Below, in pieces: positions 58,882-64,000 of a stretch of 64,000 nt of DNA. Source of the DNA: an uncultured Roseateles sp. (GTDB lineage: Bacteria > Pseudomonadota > Gammaproteobacteria > Burkholderiales > Burkholderiaceae_C); the NCBI RefSeq assembly GCF_945956965.1, contig NZ_CAMFJS010000024.1, forward strand, positions 21,065-85,064, read 5' to 3'. Made by a program: the position numbers and the translations under genes. Positions within the stretch are counted from its first letter, which is position 1, and each line of letters starts with the position of its first letter. The notes under the pieces are model-generated. The model was given only the letters and a program-made list of their open reading frames with translations, had not been told where the DNA came from and did no database searches.

Positions 58882-60087
58882 TTGCAGTTGCGTTCTCTGC
58901 GCCGATTCCACGTGAACTCTTCAAGCCTGCACTTCGTCATATTCTCTCCGTTACTCAGTCATGGCGGCGGACGGGAGACATGGCTCAACAACATCTTGCC
59001 CCCGCTGGCTAACCAAATTGACGGCCGTCGCATCTACGTCCACTATTTCGTGGACGCGACCACCATTGGCGAAAAGATCAACGCCTTTACGCTACCGAAC
59101 GTGACATTTGTCGAGACCCAACTTCCCGCCCCAGCGAACAAATGGACATCAGTAGCAAGACTCACCCATTACTGCCGCGACGTGCTGGCCTCGCTTCGCA
59201 ATAGCGCGGACACTCAAAGTACAGTGATCGCAGTGGGAACCTTCTATGAAGGTGCCGTAATACGCTTGGCGCGCTTGACCTTGCGTGCGAGACCCCAATT
59301 GGTGATATGGATCCGCGGTATTTGGGAGAAGGAAAGCAGCCATCGACACGGCGGGCTGATGCAATGGATCACTCGATTCGCCGAATCATGGTTCCTGAGG
59401 GCTGCCGACAAAATCATTGCCAACGGTCAGGACACGCGCGCTCATTATGAGGAGCTACTGGGCCGTCATGTCGAGGCCATACCTAATGCGCTTGATTTGA
59501 ACAAATTCGCCAACCTGCAACGTCCTGCTTTTAGCGATCCCGTCAAGCGCGTGACATACATCGGCCGCCTGAGCGAAGAAAAGGGCTTGCCGTGCTTTCT
59601 GAGCAGCATCGATGACTTCGCTCTGCGCTACCCCGAACTACCGGTTCGCTTTGACATCGTAGGGGACGGTCCTTTGCGCCCTCAAGTTGAGGCCTCCGCA
59701 CTGCGCCACCCCAAGCTCATTCGTTTTCTCGGCCCACTCAAGAACGAGGTGATTCCGACTTACCTCGAAACAGTTGACGCAGGTGTTGCCCTCACATATT
59801 CCCAACAGTCGGGCGGAGGCGGCGTGTCCAATGGATTGCTGGAGTTGATCGGCGCTAGGCGCTTGGTCATCGCCTGGGATTCGGTAATCTTCCGCCAGGT
59901 GCTCAACTTGGATCAGGCAGCATTCATCAAAGAGCGTGCCGTCAGTGCACTGGCGGATTCGTACGCATCACTCGCGACCGACCCAAAACTAAATACCGAA
60001 AGAATTGCAGCGAGCACTTCCGTAATTGCGCCCTACTCCCTCGAGGCGCATGTTGCTCATATGTTGCGCTACCTAGCAAGTCGCTGA
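58882..60087 (+). CDS. Glycosyltransferase family 4
   Basis: 401 residues from TTG at 58882, with AGGTG about 10 bases upstream; GTG at 58912 is an alternative. The start FVIFSPLLSHGGGRETWLNN places it with retaining GT-B enzymes. RVTYIGRLSEEKGLPCFLSS and FDIVGDGPLRPQVEA mark the donor domain. It acts in repeat-unit assembly; its linkage is not predictable. Confidence 0.87.
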   Translation: MQLRSLRRFHVNSSSLHFVIFSPLLSHGGGRETWLNNILPPLANQIDGRRIYVHYFVDATTIGEKINAFTLPNVTFVETQLPAPANKWTSVARLTHYCRDVLASLRNSADTQSTVIAVGTFYEGAVIRLARLTLRARPQLVIWIRGIWEKESSHRHGGLMQWITRFAESWFLRAADKIIANGQDTRAHYEELLGRHVEAIPNALDLNKFANLQRPAFSDPVKRVTYIGRLSEEKGLPCFLSSIDDFALRYPELPVRFDIVGDGPLRPQVEASALRHPKLIRFLGPLKNEVIPTYLETVDAGVALTYSQQSGGGGVSNGLLELIGARRLVIAWDSVIFRQVLNLDQAAFIKERAVSALADSYASLATDPKLNTERIAASTSVIAPYSLEAHVAHMLRYLASR

Positions 60088-60102
60088 TGCCATGACAAAG
60101 CG

Positions 60103-61413
60103 ATGAATGCAACAAACTATGGCCTCACCAACACGACTTCGGGCGCCGGCAAGACGCTCGCTGCGCTACCCTTGTACGTCAGCGCTGTCGCGGACACCTT
60201 TGGCGGCGCACTGCAAGACATATTTCCGCTAGCCTTTGCGGTGCGCTCCGTACTGTTCATAGTGTTCCTAACCTGGATCCTCGAAAGTCCAACCACGACA
60301 ACACCCCTGCGCAATTTGCTGCTTGCCACCTTGGCATATCTGCTGGGCTCCTTGTTTATCCGATACCTCAGCAATTCCGTGGCGCCACTTATTTCAATGG
60401 ACTTAAGTGCATCCCTTCGGTTGTTGTACGCACCACTCATACTGGGCTATATCGCCGGATCACTCCAAACCGGGCGCCTAACTTCAAGGCAACTTAATTT
60501 TGCAGCAGTCATGTATGGCTGGTTGATTCTGTTGTCTCTATTTCTTGGTAGTGTTACTGGCTTGGGCGGTGAAATTGGAGGGCGAGGAGTAGATGTCGAG
60601 GCAGGCAAGGGCTTCATGATTGGCGCCAACGAAGTCGGGCTAATGCTGATGCTGTCCTGCCCGTTTGTCGTCATTGACCTTCATCGCCGGGTTGGAAACT
60701 TGGCATTGACTGCTGCCATTGCTTTGGGCTTATACGCTGCGGCCGGCGTCCATGTATTCACCAAGTCATCACTTGCCGCACCCGTCGTGTGCGCCATTAG
60801 CCTCTACGGGCTTTGTCGAACACGTGGGTCTACACCTCTCATGATCGCGAGGACGCTGATCCTGCTCCTAGCGGTCGGGATAGCAATTGCGCTGCTACAA
60901 CTTCTCGAAGTCATCATGGACTTTGCGGACCGTACCTTCTTCAGTGCATTGTTCAACGAAGGTCTGGTGCCGTTTCTATTTCGCGGTCGCCATGACTATA
61001 TCGACGCGCTATATCCGCAACTGGCCAATGACTGGCTTTATGCCTTGTCCTTGATTTTTGGAAGCGGCGAATATGCGCTCAGACAAATGTCTTTAAAACC
61101 GCTGTCCCTAGGCAACGATTACGGCAGCAATTTTGAGATGGACTTTTTCGACCTAGTAGGCGCCTTCGGCATTGTTGGAGCTGCACTCTATTTCACATTA
61201 ATCAAGCGGACGCTTCAGCTGCTGCCACCACTAACCCGCTGGTTACCAGGAGTAGCTGTAGCCATTTCCGGCACGGTGATCCATGCATTTATGGCCGGAC
61301 ATGTGGTGTTCTCGCCTCAAGTAATGACCTTGATGTTTCTGAGCATCGCGGCGGCTATCCAGCCAGAAACCCTTGAGTCGAATAGCAGCTCAAACCCGAA
61401 CTCCAACGCGTGA
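60103..61413 (+). CDS. Wzy-like O-antigen polymerase/ligase family membrane protein
   Basis: 436 residues with about 10-12 hydrophobic helices and a large loop (about 285-345) with charged segments such as FRGRHDYIDALYPQLANDW. This layout is shared by Wzy polymerases and WaaL ligases. Its place between glycosyltransferases in a Wzx/Wzz locus favours a repeat-unit polymerase. Sequence is poorly conserved in this family, so the assignment rests on topology and context. Confidence 0.8.
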   Translation: MNATNYGLTNTTSGAGKTLAALPLYVSAVADTFGGALQDIFPLAFAVRSVLFIVFLTWILESPTTTTPLRNLLLATLAYLLGSLFIRYLSNSVAPLISMDLSASLRLLYAPLILGYIAGSLQTGRLTSRQLNFAAVMYGWLILLSLFLGSVTGLGGEIGGRGVDVEAGKGFMIGANEVGLMLMLSCPFVVIDLHRRVGNLALTAAIALGLYAAAGVHVFTKSSLAAPVVCAISLYGLCRTRGSTPLMIARTLILLLAVGIAIALLQLLEVIMDFADRTFFSALFNEGLVPFLFRGRHDYIDALYPQLANDWLYALSLIFGSGEYALRQMSLKPLSLGNDYGSNFEMDFFDLVGAFGIVGAALYFTLIKRTLQLLPPLTRWLPGVAVAISGTVIHAFMAGHVVFSPQVMTLMFLSIAAAIQPETLESNSSSNPNSNA

Positions 61414-61439
61414 CGCGCGACGTGTCCAACTGAGCTTAT

Positions 61440-62474
61440 ATGAAAGTCCTTATTGTTAATGCCTTTGACGCGTTTGCAGGATCGCAACGTGTCGCCGCAA
61501 GCTTGGCCCGCAGCCTTAGCGCCGAACAAGGTATAGACGTGCAAGTTCACCAGGGCTTCGGTAGTCGGGGCTTCGTGAGTGAACTACCGATGAGCAGTTC
61601 GTGGTCTAGCTTGGATGTACCTCGTCATCGCAAGTTGCTCTATCCAATCTGGCTAGCATGGCAAAACCTCATCTGCCTTTGGCGGGTACTGCGCGGACAT
61701 CATCTCTGGCTGAATACGGTCTATTCAATTCCCGCGGCATTGCTTGCGATCATTGTTGCGCCACGCAAGATCGTGATCCATGTGCACGAGGCAGTGTTCC
61801 CTTCACTTTTTTCCCGACTGCTGTCGTGGTGTAGTCGAAAGGAAGTGAAAATTGTTTGCGTATCGAAATATCAACGACAGTTACTCGAACTATCGTGCTC
61901 AGTGCTATATAACAGCGTAGAACCAAGCCAAGCACTAGTAAACCGAGGCAACCGCCTCATATTCGTAGGCGCCGTCACTGAAGCAAAAGGGTTCGATTTA
62001 TTTACTGCCGTCGCGCACTCACTTAACAGCCTTGGTTTGACACCGGTGGCGTTTGTGCCAGAGATTAAAGGCCCCGTAGCTGAGCAACTCGCTGCCAAGG
62101 CTCGCTCTGCCGGCGTGACAATTTACACCGGAGTCACCGACCCGACTCAGATGTTCCGCGATGGCTTTTTAACATTGCAGGCAACGAATAGCCGATTATG
62201 GATAGAGACCTTCTCACTCGTGGCCGCAGAATCAATCGCGCATCTTGTGCCGGTAGCGACAGCCGGTTCTCAAGTCGTTGCTGAAGTAGCAGAAGACGCT
62301 TTGGCTTTCGACCACCCATCACGTGACGCACTTGCCATCGCAAACGATATTCGCGCGCTCCACGCAGATCCACTACGCTATGCCAAATTGGTCGAATCTT
62401 GTGCAATTCGCCGGGCAAACTTCACCACGGATGCCTTTAGACAGGGCGCAATCCAGATTCTCCTGACACCTTGA
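61440..62474 (+). CDS. Glycosyltransferase, GT-B (family 4-like)
   Basis: 344 residues. The N-terminal part opens MKVLIVNAFDAFAGSQRVAA and the donor domain includes RLIFVGAVTEAKGFDLFTAV. The C-terminal acidic region reads ETFSLVAAESIAHLVPVA. It overlaps the next gene by 4 bases (TTGA). Acceptor and donor are unknown. Confidence 0.85.
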   Translation: MKVLIVNAFDAFAGSQRVAASLARSLSAEQGIDVQVHQGFGSRGFVSELPMSSSWSSLDVPRHRKLLYPIWLAWQNLICLWRVLRGHHLWLNTVYSIPAALLAIIVAPRKIVIHVHEAVFPSLFSRLLSWCSRKEVKIVCVSKYQRQLLELSCSVLYNSVEPSQALVNRGNRLIFVGAVTEAKGFDLFTAVAHSLNSLGLTPVAFVPEIKGPVAEQLAAKARSAGVTIYTGVTDPTQMFRDGFLTLQATNSRLWIETFSLVAAESIAHLVPVATAGSQVVAEVAEDALAFDHPSRDALAIANDIRALHADPLRYAKLVESCAIRRANFTTDAFRQGAIQILLTP

Positions 62475-63556
62475 CTGCAAAAGCTTCCCCCTCTCCCCAT
62501 ATCGGCATCATTGGCACCGTTGGCGTACCAGCACGATACGGCGGCTTCGAGACCTTAGTTGAGCAATTGGCGAGTAACTTGACCCCGAGCCAAGCGAAAT
62601 TGGTCCTCTACTGCCAACGCAGCGCTTACCCGGAGGATGCCGAGGCGACTCCCTTCGCAGGGCATCGACGCGTCTTCGTTCCTCTCCGGGCCAACGGCGC
62701 ACAGAGCATGCTGCACGACCCCTTGGCGATGCTTCACGCTTCATTGGTTGCACGTGTCGACACACTGCTCGTGCTGGGCTATTCCGGCGCTTGGTTCCTG
62801 CCTGTGCTGCGCCTGCTACGACCAAGCATGCGGATTGTGACCAACATCGATGGCATGGAATGGCGCCGGGACAAATTTGGTGGATTTGCGAAGAAGGTGC
62901 TGCGCGGACTCGAATGGTGCGCAACGCGCTTCTCCAAGGCGATCATTGCAGACAACGCTGCACTTGTGACACTGGCTCGCGATTTACACGGCATTGAGCC
63001 AGTACTGATTGCCTACGGAGGGGACCATACGCTGGTTGAACCCGCAGGCTATGCGCCAGAAACGGGCTACTGGCTCTCAATCGCCCGCATCGAACCCGAG
63101 AACAACTGCCACATGATTCTGGAGGCTGCCGTAATGTCAGGTAGTCGATTGGTGTTCGTTGGCAATTGGGCAGCAAGCAACTATGGTCGGGAACTCAAGA
63201 CACGCTATGCAGACCAGCAAGGCATCACGCTGATGGACCCCGTCTACGACGTGGCACGACTCGCAGCATTGCGCAGCAACGCGAGCGGCTATTTGCACGG
63301 CCACAGCGTCGGCGGCACGAATCCATCCCTAGTCGAAGCGATTCAGCACACCGATCGGATGCTAGCGTATGACTGTGTGTTCAATCGTTCAACGTTGGAT
63401 CATGAGGGAGAGTATTTCCGTGATGCACAGGACCTAGCCAGGCTCCTCCAAGGCGAGAACACCGGTCGAATTGCCAACAAAAATCTCACGAATTTGCGCG
63501 ACCGTTATCGCTGGCGAGGAATTGCCGAGAGCTACCTCAAACTTTGTAGCCCATAA
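62471..63556 (+). CDS. DUF1972/rhamnosyltransferase-like glycosyltransferase
   Basis: 361 residues from a TTG at 62471 that overlaps the previous stop. The N-terminus IGIIGTVGVPARYGGFETLVEQLA is the DUF1972 signature found in WchF/RfaB-like transferases, followed by NIDGMEWRRDKFGGFAK and a GT-B donor domain with HGHSVGGTNPSLVEAI. In characterised relatives it adds rhamnose or galactose as an early sugar. It ends 157 bases before the acyltransferase. Confidence 0.9.
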   Translation: MTAKASPSPHIGIIGTVGVPARYGGFETLVEQLASNLTPSQAKLVLYCQRSAYPEDAEATPFAGHRRVFVPLRANGAQSMLHDPLAMLHASLVARVDTLLVLGYSGAWFLPVLRLLRPSMRIVTNIDGMEWRRDKFGGFAKKVLRGLEWCATRFSKAIIADNAALVTLARDLHGIEPVLIAYGGDHTLVEPAGYAPETGYWLSIARIEPENNCHMILEAAVMSGSRLVFVGNWAASNYGRELKTRYADQQGITLMDPVYDVARLAALRSNASGYLHGHSVGGTNPSLVEAIQHTDRMLAYDCVFNRSTLDHEGEYFRDAQDLARLLQGENTGRIANKNLTNLRDRYRWRGIAESYLKLCSP

Positions 63557-63713
63557 CAGAAGCTGACGAACCGCCCGCCCCTCACACAACGTCCAACACA
63601 CGACTAGGCATATGCGGGCTCGTCGAGTCAGCGAGGCACTAAAACAAGCAAGGACCAGGAAACTTGGTCATTGAATAGTATAGCCAGCACATCTCCATAG
63701 CACCGGAACAACA

Positions 63714-64000
63714 ATGAATGCAAGCGATCCAATAAAAAACGGTCAAACAGGCCGAATTGAGAACATTCAAGCTTTGCGTTTTGTAGCTGCCGCACTTGTA
63801 TTACTAACGCACATCACCTTTTATGCAAACTCACGCATCAACCCTGACTTTAATATTTGGCATCCAGGTGCTGCCGGGGTATCGCTATTCTTTGTCATTA
63901 GCGGAATAGTTATCTACTTATCATCGGGCAGCCTGCCGTGTGATAACACCGGGGCTACCGAGTTTATGCGTCGCCGCGTTTTACGAATTTTCCCCTTGTA
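63714..64000 (+). CDS. Acyltransferase 3 family protein (OafA/YrhL type), cut by the window end
   Basis: 95 residues are visible and the gene runs off the right edge. The start RIENIQALRFVAAALVLLTH is the usual opening of acyltransferase_3 membrane enzymes, with the catalytic His of the first helix, then GVSLFFVISGIVIYL and RRRVLRIFP. It probably O-acetylates a sugar of the glycan. A 157-base gap before it may carry a promoter. The codon use is AT-rich relative to the window. Confidence 0.9.
   Translation, partial: MNASDPIKNGQTGRIENIQALRFVAAALVLLTHITFYANSRINPDFNIWHPGAAGVSLFFVISGIVIYLSSGSLPCDNTGATEFMRRRVLRIFPL

Overview
The window reads as chromosomal DNA of a high-GC betaproteobacterium. Gene order and protein character point to Burkholderiales, most likely the Roseateles/Pelomonas/Paucibacter group. 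That placement is an inference from two conserved blocks (yceD-rpmF-plsX-fabHDG-acpP-fabF and degQ-lepA-lepB-rnc-era-recO-pdxJ-acpS-nagZ), from an RNase E with a long Arg/Glu-rich tail, and from the high G+C of the housekeeping genes. No rRNA, tRNA, insertion sequence, integrase or CRISPR array was seen.

Layout. (1) 1-7.8 kb is mixed: the end of an unknown gene, an extended RNA-like stem structure with an intrinsic terminator, an orphan chitin-binding domain, a histidine-phosphatase protein, a pseudo-receiver regulator, a SPOR-like membrane protein, argJ, a class I glutamine amidotransferase and a periplasmic solute-binding protein. (2) 7.9-18.4 kb is a cation-homeostasis block on the minus strand. 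A 32-residue membrane peptide and kdpFABC are followed by a TorF-type porin, corA and then kdpDE, so a porin and an Mg2+/Co2+ channel sit inside the Kdp potassium locus. (3) 18.5-25.7 kb holds sppA, a Rieske protein, a HAD phosphatase and rluC, diverging across a 720-base hairpin-rich region from rne. (4) 25.8-27.7 kb holds a POT peptide transporter and a small membrane protein. (5) 27.7-38.6 kb is nagZ-acpS-GNAT-pdxJ-recO-era-rnc-DUF4845-lepB-lepA-degQ. (6) 38.7-46.2 kb is the fatty-acid and phospholipid block fabF-acpP-fabG-fabD-fabH-plsX-rpmF-yceD, with a clear promoter in front of rpmF and a terminator-like hairpin between rpmF and plsX. (7) 46.2-49.2 kb is maf, an RsmI-like methyltransferase and a RhlE-type helicase. 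(8) 49.2 kb to the right edge is a surface-polysaccharide locus.

The polysaccharide locus contains a WecA-type initiating transferase, SLBB export and Wzz-type chain-length proteins, a Wzx-type flippase, the HisH/HisF/amidotransferase trio for an acetamidino sugar, four glycosyltransferases, a Wzy-like polymerase and a truncated acyltransferase. Together these give a plausible Wzx/Wzy pathway for an acidic glycan carrying an amidine-modified sugar. The sugar-nucleotide genes must lie outside the window. From about 52.5 kb the sequence is visibly less GC-rich, as expected for an exchanged glycan locus.

The observations most worth a second look are: the nested-stem RNA candidate at 203-304; the Kdp locus containing torF and corA, with two RNA-like structures in its intergenic regions; the absence of rpoE-rseA-rseB next to degQ; and the HisF paralogue with Leu at the first cyclase Asp position beside a sugar amidotransferase. 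No wholly new multi-gene system could be demonstrated from sequence alone.
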